Part shown: one piece after another, positions 1 to 6,594 of the stretch
How the letters are laid out: every line of letters begins with the position of its first letter
Numbering within the stretch: the first letter of the stretch is position 1
NCBI GenBank assembly: GCA_007280315.1
Contig: QYQC01000194.1
Coordinates: 1-9,294, forward strand
Length of the DNA: 9,294 nt
Origin: Betaproteobacteria bacterium
GTDB lineage: Bacteria > Pseudomonadota > Gammaproteobacteria > Burkholderiales > SG8-39
Direction of reading: 5' to 3'
Translations under genes and position numbers: made by a program
The notes under the pieces: model-generated
Told to the model about the DNA's origin: nothing
Database searches by the model: none
What the model saw: only the letters and a program-made list of their open reading frames with translations

Positions 1-710
1 GCCAATTCATTGTCAATATGCGCAGTATCAAGCTCGACAGCACCGCCATGTCCTCCGAAGCCGTGGCAAAACGACTTAAGCCCGCGGGCGACGTGGCCTT
101 CGCCGAAGCAGGCAGCGGTGCAACGGCCGGTTCCAGAAGCGGCGAGGACATATATAAATCGACATGCAGCGCCTGCCACGCGGGCGGTGCGGCCGGCGCA
201 CCAAAGTTGGGCGACAAAGGCGATTGGGCCAAGCGCCTCAGCGGTGGCCAGAAGCGGCTGGTTGCGTCGGCAATCAAGGGTATCGGCGCGATGCCGCCAC
301 GCGGCGGCGGCGCCGACCTGAGCGACCTGGAGATGGAGCGCGTGGTGGTCTACATGGCAAACCAGGCCGGGGCAAAATTCAAGGAGCCTGCCGCTCCCGC
401 AACGCAAGAAAAACCGGCGGCGAATCAGGCGCCGGACAAGGTCGCCGCAACTGCGCCAGCGGCCGCAAGTACCGAAGGCAAGAAAGTCTACGACACGACC
501 TGTGCAGTGTGTCATGGCGCAGGCGTAGCCGGTGCGCCCAAGGCGGGCGACAAGGCTGCCTGGGCGCCACGACTGAAGAGCGGCATGAATGCGCTTTATG
601 CAAACGCGCTCAAAGGCAAGGGCGCGATGCCCCCCAAAGGCGGCAATTCCGCGCTCGCCGACGCCGAGGTCAAAGCCGCGGTCGATTATCTCGCCGGTCT
701 GGCCAAGTAA
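1..710 (+). CDS. Di-haem c5-type cytochrome c, 5' end outside window
   Basis: This is an electron-carrier protein of the respiratory chain, expected to be membrane-anchored and periplasmic. Numbering from the ATG at 18, there are two class I haem domains. The first has CSACH at 50-54 and a methionine ligand in GAMPP (M92). The second has CAVCH at 162-166 and M204 in another GAMPP. An Ala/Pro-rich linker (about 122-152) joins them. Both halves carry the AGAPK-x-GDK stretch just after the haem site, as in cytochrome c5 proteins. I treat the gene as truncated by the window edge: the frame is open to base 3, the ATG at 18 has no Shine-Dalgarno sequence, and family members carry an N-terminal membrane anchor before the SEEAVAKR-like segment, which here begins near residue 12. 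It ends 30 bases before gshB. Family assignment is sure; its redox partner cannot be told. Confidence 0.9.
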   Translation, partial: QFIVNMRSIKLDSTAMSSEAVAKRLKPAGDVAFAEAGSGATAGSRSGEDIYKSTCSACHAGGAAGAPKLGDKGDWAKRLSGGQKRLVASAIKGIGAMPPRGGGADLSDLEMERVVVYMANQAGAKFKEPAAPATQEKPAANQAPDKVAATAPAAASTEGKKVYDTTCAVCHGAGVAGAPKAGDKAAWAPRLKSGMNALYANALKGKGAMPPKGGNSALADAEVKAAVDYLAGLAK

Positions 711-740
711 CGACCGGCACCGCGCATTGCGCTCGGCATC

Positions 741-1691
741 ATGAAAATTGCGATCATTCTCGATCCGCTGGATGCCATCAAGACCTACAAGGATACGACC
801 TACGCGATGATGGTGGAGGCCGCCGCGCGCGGCCACCAACTGCATGTGCTGATGCGAGATGGTGTGATGTGGAAGCAGGGGCGCGTGATCGGCGAGTCCC
901 GCCGCCTCGAGCTGACCGGCGAAAAGGAGCGCTGGTACCGGATTGATCCGCCGCGCGAAGACGCGCTTTCCGACTTCGACGCGGTGCTGATGCGCAAGGA
1001 CCCGCCGTTCGACATGGAGTACGTGACCGCGACCTGGCTGCTGGAACTGGCCGGACGCGAAGGCGCCAGGGTATTCAACGATCCGCGCGCGCTGCGCGAT
1101 CACAGCGAGAAACTGGCGATCGCCGAGTTTCCGCAATTCACCGCGCCCTCGCTGGTGTCACGGATGGAAAGGCAGATTCACCAATTCATCGACGAGCACA
1201 CCGATGTGGTGGTGAAGCCCCTGGACGGCATGGGCGGTGCGCAGATTTTTCGCGTAACAAAAACCGACCCCAACCGCAATGTAATCGTCGAGACGCTCAC
1301 TTGGCATGGCACGCGCTCGATCATGGCACAACGCTATATCCCGGAAATCAGTGCGGGCGACAAGCGGATTCTTTTGATCGCCGGCGAACCCGTGCCCTAC
1401 AGCCTCGCGCGCATCCCCAAGGCGGGCGAGACGCGCGGCAATCTGGCCGTCGGCGGCACCGGCGTGGCGCAGCCGCTGTCATCGCGCGACCGCGAGATCG
1501 CGACCGCGCTCGGACCGGTGCTCGCGCGACGCGGCCTGCTGCTGGTGGGTCTGGACGCGATCGGCGACTACCTCACCGAAATCAATGTCACCAGCCCGAC
1601 CTGCTTTAGGGAAATACACGAGCAGACCGGCTGCAATGTCGCCGCACTGTTCATCGATGCGCTGGAGAAGGCGTGCGCGCAACCGAGGTGA
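741..1691 (+). CDS. gshB: Glutathione synthetase
   Basis: The enzyme joins gamma-glutamylcysteine and glycine using ATP, the second step of cytoplasmic glutathione synthesis. The 316-residue product is the usual length and reads as a full ATP-grasp GshB. An N-terminal Rossmann-like domain holds MRKDPPFD at 84-91. The ATP-grasp part has KPLDGMGG at 159-166, the GDKRIL strand at 206-211, ETRGNLAVGG at 230-239 and the metal- and substrate-binding TEINVTSPT at 279-287. All these match E. coli GshB as I know it. The ATG at 741 gives the standard MKIAIILDP start; no strong ribosome site precedes it, so it may depend on translation from the cytochrome gene just upstream. gshA is not in the window. 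gshB next to a PTS EIIA gene is a familiar betaproteobacterial order. Confidence 0.97.
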   Translation: MKIAIILDPLDAIKTYKDTTYAMMVEAAARGHQLHVLMRDGVMWKQGRVIGESRRLELTGEKERWYRIDPPREDALSDFDAVLMRKDPPFDMEYVTATWLLELAGREGARVFNDPRALRDHSEKLAIAEFPQFTAPSLVSRMERQIHQFIDEHTDVVVKPLDGMGGAQIFRVTKTDPNRNVIVETLTWHGTRSIMAQRYIPEISAGDKRILLIAGEPVPYSLARIPKAGETRGNLAVGGTGVAQPLSSRDREIATALGPVLARRGLLLVGLDAIGDYLTEINVTSPTCFREIHEQTGCNVAALFIDALEKACAQPR

Positions 1692-1758
1692 ACCCCGGCC
1701 GCCCTTTGTCGGCCTCGGTCGCTGCAAGCATTGATACTTCATTGTCAGAGTACACACC

Positions 1759-2172
1759 ATGATTGGAATCCTGATCGTTTCCCACGGCGCCTTCGGCGAA
1801 GCCCTGATCCACAGCGCGAGCCATGTGCTGAGTAAGCGTCCGCCGCGGGTGCGCCAGATCGGCGTCACCGTGCACGACGATCCCGAGGCGATCCTGCCGC
1901 AGGCCGAGGAACTGGTCAAACAGCTCGACCGGGGTCAGGGCGTGCTGGTGCTGACCGACATACTCGGCGCCACACCCTCCAATATCGCCACGCGGCTGCT
2001 CGTACCCGGCAGGGTCGAAGGCGTTTCCGGCGTAAGCCTGCCGATGCTGATCCGCGCCCTGACCTATCGCGAGGAAACGCTTGCAACCGTGGTAGAGAAA
2101 GCCGTCAGCGGCGGGGTCGCGGGCGTGGTCCACATGACTAACGACGCCTGCAATGCCGCAAACCGAAGCTGA
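1759..2172 (+). CDS. PTS EIIA component, mannose (EIIA-Man) family
   Basis: This is a cytoplasmic phosphocarrier that receives phosphate from HPr on a histidine. The 137-residue protein is a lone EIIA-Man domain, without the EIIB domain fused in E. coli ManX. The active histidine is H9 in VSHGAFGEAL, and the conserved LTDILGATPSN segment is at 65-75, followed by GVSLPML near 91-97. The start is fixed by the standard MIGILIVSHG opening; AGAG at 1747-1750 is a modest ribosome site 8 bases upstream. The 67-base gap after gshB is short, so it could be co-transcribed with gshB or have its own promoter. Its end overlaps the HPr gene by 20 bases. With no EIIB or EIIC nearby it is more likely a regulatory phosphate acceptor than part of a transporter. 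Such genes are variously named ptsM, manX or ptsL; I leave the symbol blank. Confidence 0.93.
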   Translation: MIGILIVSHGAFGEALIHSASHVLSKRPPRVRQIGVTVHDDPEAILPQAEELVKQLDRGQGVLVLTDILGATPSNIATRLLVPGRVEGVSGVSLPMLIRALTYREETLATVVEKAVSGGVAGVVHMTNDACNAANRS

Positions 2173-2422
2173 GATCACCAACAAGCTCGGACTGCACGCA
2201 CGCGCGGCGGCCAAGCTGACCCAGCTCGCGAGCGGGTTTCAAAGCGAAATCTGGCTCACGCGCAACGGGCGACGCGTCAACGCCAAGAGCACACTGGGGG
2301 GGATGATGCTGGAGGCGGGCAAGCGCGCACAGAAATGCATCGAAACCGACGGCAGCGATGCCGACGCGGCGTTGCAGGAAATCCTGAAATTGATTGTCGC
2401 GAAATTCGGGGAAAACGAGTGA
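2153..2422 (+). CDS. ptsH: Phosphocarrier protein HPr
   Basis: HPr passes phosphate from Enzyme I to EIIA proteins in the cytoplasm. The 89-residue product has the catalytic site GLHARAAAKL at 13-22 with H15 as the phosphorylated residue. It also has S46 in NAKSTLGGMML (43-53), the site that HPr kinase modifies in bacteria that have that enzyme. Here the usual KSIMGV reads KSTLGG, so the S46 loop is slightly off consensus. The ATG at 2153 lies inside the EIIA gene and gives MPQTEAEITNKLGLHA, the normal length before H15. The reading frames overlap by 20 bases on the 5' side and by 4 on the 3' side with ptsI, which suggests translational coupling along one mRNA. An hprK gene is not in the window. 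Confidence 0.95.
   Translation: MPQTEAEITNKLGLHARAAAKLTQLASGFQSEIWLTRNGRRVNAKSTLGGMMLEAGKRAQKCIETDGSDADAALQEILKLIVAKFGENE
2408..2412 (+). promoter_or_regulatory. Ribosome binding site that fixes the ptsI GTG start
   Basis: GGGGA lies inside the last codons of HPr and ends 6 bases before the GTG at 2419. This supports the GTG as the Enzyme I start over the in-frame ATG at 2335. Starting at 2335 would add 28 residues, mostly Arg-rich, that are only the HPr gene read in another frame. Confidence 0.6.
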
Positions 2423-4143
2423 GTTTCACCCTCCACGGCGCAGCCGCAGGCGGCGGCATCGCAATTGGCCAGGCGCACCTGATTTCCAGCGCGCGACTCG
2501 AGGTGGCTCATTATGCGATCGCGCCGGAGAAAACCGAGCTGGAGGTGATGCGCCTGTCCACCGCGGTGGACAAAGTGCGCGCCGAACTGCAGGAGCTGCG
2601 CCGCAGCGTCCCCGCCGGCGCGCCGGCCGAGCTTGGCGCATTCCTCAGCCTGCACCTGATGATTCTGGATGACGCGATGCTGTCGCACGCACCGCGTGAG
2701 CTGATCCGCAGTATGCGCTGCAATGCCGAATGGGCCCTGGTGTTGCAGATGGACCAGCTGGTGGCGCAGTTCGACAAGATCGAAGACTCCTACCTGCGCG
2801 AAAGAAAGGCGGACGTGGTGCAGGTGGTGGAGCGCGTGCTCAAAGCGATGCAGAATCAGCGCGGGCATCCGAGCCCCGCGAGCGCGCACGAGGAAAGCAT
2901 GGTCGTAGTGGCGCATGACCTGTCGCCGGCGGACATGATGCTGTTCAAGCAACACCAGTATGCCGGCTTTGTCACCGATCTTGGCGGCGTTACCTCGCAT
3001 ACGGCCATCCTCGCGCGAAGCCTGGACATTCCGGCCATCGTCGGGGCGCACACGGCGCGACGGATGGTGCGCGAGGGCGAGTTGGTGATCGTCGACGGCG
3101 TGCACGGCGTGCTGATCGTCGACCCCGATGAGCTGGTCCTAGCCGAATATCAGAAACGCCAGCGCGAGCTCGAGCAGCGTCGGCAGAAGCTGAAGCGCAT
3201 CCGCAGCACACCGGCCACCACGATGGACGGCACTGCGGTGGACCTGCACGCGAACATCGAACTGCCGCAGGACGTGGAGCAGGCGCGCAAATCCGGGGCC
3301 ACGGGCGTCGGCCTGTTCCGCAGCGAGTTCCTGTTCCTCAATCGCGACGACCTGCCGGGCGAGGACGAACAGTTCGAGGCCTATCGCATGGTGGCGCGCG
3401 CGATGGACGGGATGCCGGTGACCATACGCACGCTCGATCTGGGCGCGGACAAGACGGTAAACGGTTCCGCCCGCGGCGGACCGAATCCGGCGATGGGCTT
3501 GCGCGCGATACGCCTGTGCCTGGCGGAGCCGCAAATGTTCATGGCGCAGCTGCGCGCGATCCTGCGCGCTTCGCATTACGGAAAAATCAGGCTGCTGATC
3601 CCGATGCTCGCACACGCGCACGAGATCTTGCAGTCGCTGGCAATGATCGACAGGGCAAGAGCGCTGCTCGATGCGCAGGGACTGCCCTACGACCGCGAGA
3701 TGAAAATCGGCGGCATGATCGAAGTTCCGGCAGCGGCGCTGGCCCTGGGCGTGTTCGTGCGCAAACTCGATTTCCTGTCGATCGGCACCAACGACTTGAT
3801 TCAGTACACACTTGCCATCGACCGCACCGATGACAACGTGTCGCACCTGTACGATCCTTTGCACCCGGCGGTGCTGCACCTGATCGCGCATACCATCAAG
3901 ACCGGCGCGCGTATGAAAGTGCCGGTGGCGGTGTGCGGCGAAATGGCGGGCGACGCGACGCTGACGCGGCTGCTGCTCGGTTTCGGGTTGCGCCAGTTTT
4001 CCATGCATCCGGCGAATCTTCTCGCGATCAAGCAGCAGGTGCTCAAGAGCGACCTGCGCGATCTGACCCAGCCGGCCAACAAGATCCTGCGCTGCGAGGA
4101 CCCGGAAAAGGCAAAGCGGCTGCTGGAGAAGCTCAACGCCTGA
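2419..4143 (+). CDS. ptsI: PTS Enzyme I (phosphoenolpyruvate-protein phosphotransferase)
   Basis: Enzyme I takes phosphate from phosphoenolpyruvate and gives it to HPr. I choose the GTG at 2419, whose bases overlap the HPr stop (GTGA); the protein then opens VSFTLHG and is 574 residues, the normal size. The N-terminal half carries the phosphohistidine site GGVTSHTAILARSLDIPAIVG (H194, equivalent to E. coli H189). The C-terminal PEP barrel shows GLFRSEFLF (R301), RTLDLGADK (R337), the metal ligand E435 in MIEVPAAAL, GTNDLIQY (456-463) and the acid-base cysteine C506 in VCGEMAGD. All residues needed for activity appear intact. It is the last gene of the EIIA-HPr-EI operon and runs convergently towards ampG, 83 bases away. 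In Cupriavidus a similar HPr/EI pair affects polyhydroxybutyrate storage, so a signalling role is plausible. Confidence 0.97.
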   Translation: MSFTLHGAAAGGGIAIGQAHLISSARLEVAHYAIAPEKTELEVMRLSTAVDKVRAELQELRRSVPAGAPAELGAFLSLHLMILDDAMLSHAPRELIRSMRCNAEWALVLQMDQLVAQFDKIEDSYLRERKADVVQVVERVLKAMQNQRGHPSPASAHEESMVVVAHDLSPADMMLFKQHQYAGFVTDLGGVTSHTAILARSLDIPAIVGAHTARRMVREGELVIVDGVHGVLIVDPDELVLAEYQKRQRELEQRRQKLKRIRSTPATTMDGTAVDLHANIELPQDVEQARKSGATGVGLFRSEFLFLNRDDLPGEDEQFEAYRMVARAMDGMPVTIRTLDLGADKTVNGSARGGPNPAMGLRAIRLCLAEPQMFMAQLRAILRASHYGKIRLLIPMLAHAHEILQSLAMIDRARALLDAQGLPYDREMKIGGMIEVPAAALALGVFVRKLDFLSIGTNDLIQYTLAIDRTDDNVSHLYDPLHPAVLHLIAHTIKTGARMKVPVAVCGEMAGDATLTRLLLGFGLRQFSMHPANLLAIKQQVLKSDLRDLTQPANKILRCEDPEKAKRLLEKLNA

Positions 4144-4226
4144 CGGAGCACTTACACGCCAACTTTTGCCTCGCAGGCGAAGGTGGATGAGCAACGAGAG
4201 TTCGGTCGGCGTGGCCCGGCCACAGA

Positions 4227-5477
4227 TCATGCGCTTCGATACGAAGCTCGCTCCACTGCGGTAATCTGGGCGCGCATGTTCCACACCAGCCACAGGCCCG
4301 GCAGCGCGGCAACGAAGGTGAGGACGAAGAAGTTTGCCCAGCCCAGGGTTTCCACCATGCCCCCGGTGAGCGGACCGAACAGGACGCGCCCCAGCGACGC
4401 CAGCGCTGACAGCAGTGCATACTGGGTCGCGGAAAAGCTGTGGTTACACAGCGCCATGGCAAACGCCACGAACGCCGCCGTGCCCATGCCGCTGGCGAGG
4501 TTTTCGAATCCGACTGCGAACACCAGCAATGGGTAGCTCTTGCCGGCCCAGGCGAGCAGCGCAAACGACAGGTTGGATACCGCCTGCAGCACGCCGAACA
4601 GCAGCAGCGCGCGGGTCAGGCTCATGCGCACCAGCAGCAGCCCGCCGACCAGACCACCTGCCAGCAGCGATACCAGTCCCAGTGCCTTATTGATGGTGCC
4701 GACGTCGGTGAGCGAAAAACCGACGCCGCGAAGCAGAAACGCGGTGGTAAGCGTCCCGGCGAGGGCGTCACCGAACTTGTACAGCGCGATCAGTGCGAGC
4801 AGCTGCAGCGCACCGGGCCGGGAGAGCAGATCCTTCAACGGCTCGACCACGGCCTCGCGCAGGCTGCGCGGGGGCGTTACGCGCACCGCGGGTTCGGGTG
4901 CGACGACGCTCGTAACGATGCCCACGCCCATCAGCCCGGCCATGGCAAAAAACGTCAGCCGCCAGCCGATCTGGTCGGCGAGGATCAGCGCCAGCCCGCC
5001 CGAAGCGAGCATGGCGAGGCGGTAGCCGAGTACGCTCACCGCCGCACCCATGCCGCGTTCGGCCGCGGGCAGCAGGTCGGTGCGATAGGCGTCGATGACA
5101 ATGTCCTGCGACGCCGACGCGAACGCAACCCACAGCGCGAGACAGCCGAGCAGCCACAGATTCGCGTTCGGCGGTGAAATCGCCATGCCGACGATACCCA
5201 CCACCAGCGACAACTGCGTCAGCAGCATCCAGCCGCGCCGGCGGCCAAGGAGCGGCGGCACATAGCGGTCCATCAACGGCGACCAGAGAAACTTGAGCAG
5301 ATAGGGGATGCCGATCCATGAAAACCAGGCAATAGTCATGATGTCGGCGCCAGAGACAGTGAGCCAGGCCTGCAGCGTGCCCCCGGTCAGCGCCAGCGGC
5401 AGCCCCGAGGAAAAGCCGAGCAGCAGGACGGCGGCAACGCGCGGACTGCGCAGAATCTCCAGGTAGGGCGACGACAT
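4227..5477 (-). CDS. ampG: AmpG-type muropeptide permease (MFS transporter)
   Basis: AmpG imports anhydro-muropeptides from the periplasm for cell-wall recycling, and in some species this feeds beta-lactamase induction. The 416-residue protein has the many hydrophobic helices of the major facilitator superfamily. It has the hallmark AmpG segments SGLPLALTGGTLQAWL (24-39), the MFS signature DRYVPPLLGRRRGW (70-83), SQDIVIDAYRTDLLP (123-137), ENLASGMGTAAF (325-336) and FSATQYALLSALASLGR (348-364). It is shorter than the roughly 490-residue E. coli protein; compact forms ending about here are common in betaproteobacteria, so this is not a truncation. The start at 5477 gives MSSPYLEILRSPRVAA; the upstream ribosome site is weak. 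It is transcribed alone, divergent from the yqj-like cluster and convergent with ptsI. No ampC, ampR or ampD is in the window. Confidence 0.93.
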   Translation of the reverse strand: MSSPYLEILRSPRVAAVLLLGFSSGLPLALTGGTLQAWLTVSGADIMTIAWFSWIGIPYLLKFLWSPLMDRYVPPLLGRRRGWMLLTQLSLVVGIVGMAISPPNANLWLLGCLALWVAFASASQDIVIDAYRTDLLPAAERGMGAAVSVLGYRLAMLASGGLALILADQIGWRLTFFAMAGLMGVGIVTSVVAPEPAVRVTPPRSLREAVVEPLKDLLSRPGALQLLALIALYKFGDALAGTLTTAFLLRGVGFSLTDVGTINKALGLVSLLAGGLVGGLLLVRMSLTRALLLFGVLQAVSNLSFALLAWAGKSYPLLVFAVGFENLASGMGTAAFVAFAMALCNHSFSATQYALLSALASLGRVLFGPLTGGMVETLGWANFFVLTFVAALPGLWLVWNMRAQITAVERASYRSA

Positions 5478-5512
5478 GGCGTCGATTCTACCTGCGTTGT
5501 GCGCGGTTATGG

Positions 5513-5544
5513 TTGATTTGACAAGAGAAAACAGGTACCCTTAA
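5513..5544 (+). promoter_or_regulatory. Candidate promoter of the yqj-like operon
   Basis: In the 114-base divergent gap, TTGATT (5513-5518) stands 17 bases before TACCCT (5536-5541), which is followed directly by TAA. The string GGTACCCTTAA (5534-5544) matches the extended -10 preferred by stationary-phase sigma S (KCTAYACTTAA, from memory) at 9 of 11 positions. A TTGACA box (5518-5523) overlaps the same region but has no good -10 at 17 bases. The RNA start would be near 5548. This is a sequence match only. Confidence 0.45.
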
Positions 5545-5548
5545 CAGC

Positions 5549-5572
5549 TTCCGCGCGGAGCGGAATTTCTTT
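5549..5572 (+). other. Leader hairpin with T-rich tail ahead of the yqjD-like gene
   Basis: TTCCGC (5549-5554) pairs exactly with GCGGAA (5560-5565) across a 5-base loop, followed by TTTCTTT (5566-5572). If transcription begins near 5548, the hairpin forms the very 5' end of the mRNA, a place where stem-loops can protect a transcript. The T-rich tail would also suit a weak early terminator. The stem is only 6 base pairs, so its role is open. Confidence 0.4.
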
Positions 5573-5575
5573 GTC

Positions 5576-5582
5576 AAAGAGG
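5576..5582 (+). promoter_or_regulatory. Ribosome binding site that fixes the yqjD-like start
   Basis: AAAGAGG ends 9 bases before the ATG at 5592. It lies inside the stretch that would be coding if the in-frame TTG at 5571 were used, so the ATG is the better start and the protein begins MSNNVEAS. Confidence 0.6.
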
Positions 5583-5591
5583 CAATCAATC

Positions 5592-5903
5592 ATGAGCAAC
5601 AACGTCGAAGCATCCCGGGAAAAACTCGCGTCCGACATGCGTATTGTCATCGCCGACGCGGAAGAGTTGCTGCGCGCAACCGCCGGCCAGATGGGAGAGA
5701 AAGCAGTCGTTGCACGCGAACGCATCCAGGAGAGCCTGCGCGTCGCAAAGGAAAAAATGTCGCGGGCCGAGGAAGTCATGATCGACAAGACTAAAGCCGC
5801 GGCGCGCGCCACCGACGATTATGTGCACGATCATCCCTGGGGCGCGGTGGGCATCGCCGGCGCAGTCGGCCTGGTCATCGGCATGCTGATCAGCCGCCGC
5901 TAG
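5592..5903 (+). CDS. yqjD: DUF883 (YqjD/ElaB family) membrane protein
   Basis: The 103-residue product has the family layout: a long charged helix (about 5-75, rich in Glu, Lys, Arg and Ala) and a single C-terminal membrane segment. The signature HPWGAVGIAGAVGLVIGMLI (81-100) is followed by a short SRR tail. In E. coli, YqjD is a tail-anchored inner-membrane protein that binds ribosomes in stationary phase and is under RpoS control; the same role here is inference. It is the first of four closely packed genes, with the yqjE-like ATG 5 bases past its stop. The symbol follows family and gene order, since ElaB is a close paralogue of the same family. Confidence 0.88.
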   Translation: MSNNVEASREKLASDMRIVIADAEELLRATAGQMGEKAVVARERIQESLRVAKEKMSRAEEVMIDKTKAAARATDDYVHDHPWGAVGIAGAVGLVIGMLISRR

Positions 5904-5908
5904 CAAGC

Positions 5909-6307
5909 ATGGCGGACGGGGAAGGCGCCGCCGCGCGCGGCGGCCTTCTGCACTCAATCAGGCGTATGGCGGGAAGCTTACTTGGCGCGGCGCAGACACG
6001 CCTGGAAATCCTCGCCACCGAAATCGAAGAAGAGCGGCTGAGGCTGGAGCAGTTGTTGCTCATCGCGCTTGCCGCGGCGTTCTGCCTGGCGTTCGGCGTC
6101 GCGCTCGCCATCGCGCTGGCGGTACTGTATTTCTGGGACACCCACCGGCTATTTACGGTGGGCCTGCTTGCCGCGGCATTCCTAGGCGCAGGCGTGGCCT
6201 TGGGCTGGGTCCTGCGAGCCAAGGTCACGTCCCGACCCAAGCCGTTCGCGGTCACGCGCGGCGAACTGGCCAAGGATGGTGCGCTGCTACGGGGACCGCG
6301 CCAATGA
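5909..6307 (+). CDS. yqjE: YqjE-like membrane protein (phage holin family superfamily III)
   Basis: The 132-residue protein begins with an amphipathic stretch (LLHSIRRMAGSLLGAAQTRL) and the charged EILATEIEEERLRLEQ segment typical of YqjE. Two membrane helices follow (about 48-76 and 81-102), then a basic cytoplasmic tail. Database names of the type 'phage holin family' come from distant similarity; the cluster context shows a cellular gene. Its function is unknown. The ATG at 5909 keeps the conserved N-terminal helix, whereas the next ATG (5966) would cut it. No ribosome site is visible before 5909, and a very GC-rich inverted repeat lies within codons 5-14, so translation may be coupled to yqjD. 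Its stop overlaps the next gene's start (ATGA). Confidence 0.83.
   Translation: MADGEGAAARGGLLHSIRRMAGSLLGAAQTRLEILATEIEEERLRLEQLLLIALAAAFCLAFGVALAIALAVLYFWDTHRLFTVGLLAAAFLGAGVALGWVLRAKVTSRPKPFAVTRGELAKDGALLRGPRQ
5921..5948 (+). repeat. GC-rich inverted repeat at the start of the yqjE-like gene
   Basis: GAAGG (5921-5925) and CCTTC (5944-5948) flank a perfect 16-base palindrome CCGCCGCGCGCGGCGG (5928-5943), with a 2-base bulge on the left arm. It begins 12 bases after the start codon. In RNA it could form a strong hairpin that slows initiation. Confidence 0.6.
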
Positions 6308-6591
6308 ATCGGCGTCTCGCTGCCATCGAAGCCAAACGCGCTCGCCTGCTGGAGCGTGCCGCGCGCGAGCGCGAGAGTGTGGCGCAGACGCTGCAGTCAT
6401 GGGAGCAACCGCTTCACTTCATCGACCGCTGCGTCGATGTCCTGCGTTTTATCATTGCGCGCCCGCCGCTCGTTGCAGGCGCCGCGCTGGCGCTGACGCT
6501 GCTGCGACCGCGGGGCGCGTTCAAATGGGCGCAACGCGCGTTCGGCCTTTGGCAGAGTTACCGCTGGCTGACCAGGAAGATTGCCGTCTAG
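6304..6591 (+). CDS. yqjK: YqjK-like small membrane-associated protein
   Basis: The 95-residue product resembles E. coli YqjK in outline and detail. It has a basic N-terminal helix (RRLAAIEAKRARLLERAARER), a central Trp-containing segment (QSWEQPLHFIDRC, 31-43), a hydrophobic stretch that may sit in the membrane (about 45-67) and the conserved ending RGAFKWAQRAFGLWQSYRWL (70-89). YqjK has no established function. The ATG overlaps the yqjE-like stop by 4 bases and so is probably translationally coupled. The yqjD-yqjE-yqjK order matches that of enteric bacteria, which supports the name beyond the modest sequence similarity. Confidence 0.78.
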   Translation: MNRRLAAIEAKRARLLERAARERESVAQTLQSWEQPLHFIDRCVDVLRFIIARPPLVAGAALALTLLRPRGAFKWAQRAFGLWQSYRWLTRKIAV

Positions 6592-6594
6592 AAC

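Noticed and set aside
164..946. Long Arg-rich open frame across the cytochrome and gshB starts
   Set aside because: It is an out-of-frame reading of two well-supported genes, with composition typical of GC-rich shadows and no recognisable domain.
1683..1718. CCGAGG/CCTCGG and GGCCG/CGGCC pairings after gshB as a terminator
   Set aside because: The two pairings overlap each other, the loops are wide, and no T run follows.
4211..4247. Small inverted repeats (GTGGC-CCG-GCCAC and GCTTCG-ATA-CGAAGC) as ptsI or ampG terminators
   Set aside because: Stems are 5-6 bp with no following T run on either strand, and the second lies within ampG codons.
3139..4293. 384-codon open frame antisense to ptsI
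   Set aside because: It mirrors the coding strand of a gene with every catalytic motif intact; the product is His/Arg/Gln-rich and has no domain.
4440..5177. 245-codon open frame antisense to ampG
   Set aside because: It covers the conserved core of AmpG in reverse and has no motif or ribosome site.
5485..5490. TAGAAT on the minus strand as the ampG -10 box
   Set aside because: It matches 5 of 6 bases, but no -35 is found at 16-19 bases and transcription would begin almost at the start codon; too weak to annotate.
5571..5591. TTG at 5571 as the yqjD-like start
   Set aside because: The good ribosome site AAAGAGG lies inside this extension and points to the ATG at 5592.
5909..6307. A phage holin, hence a prophage remnant
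   Set aside because: The gene sits in a conserved yqjD-yqjE-yqjK order with no lysin, structural gene or integrase nearby.
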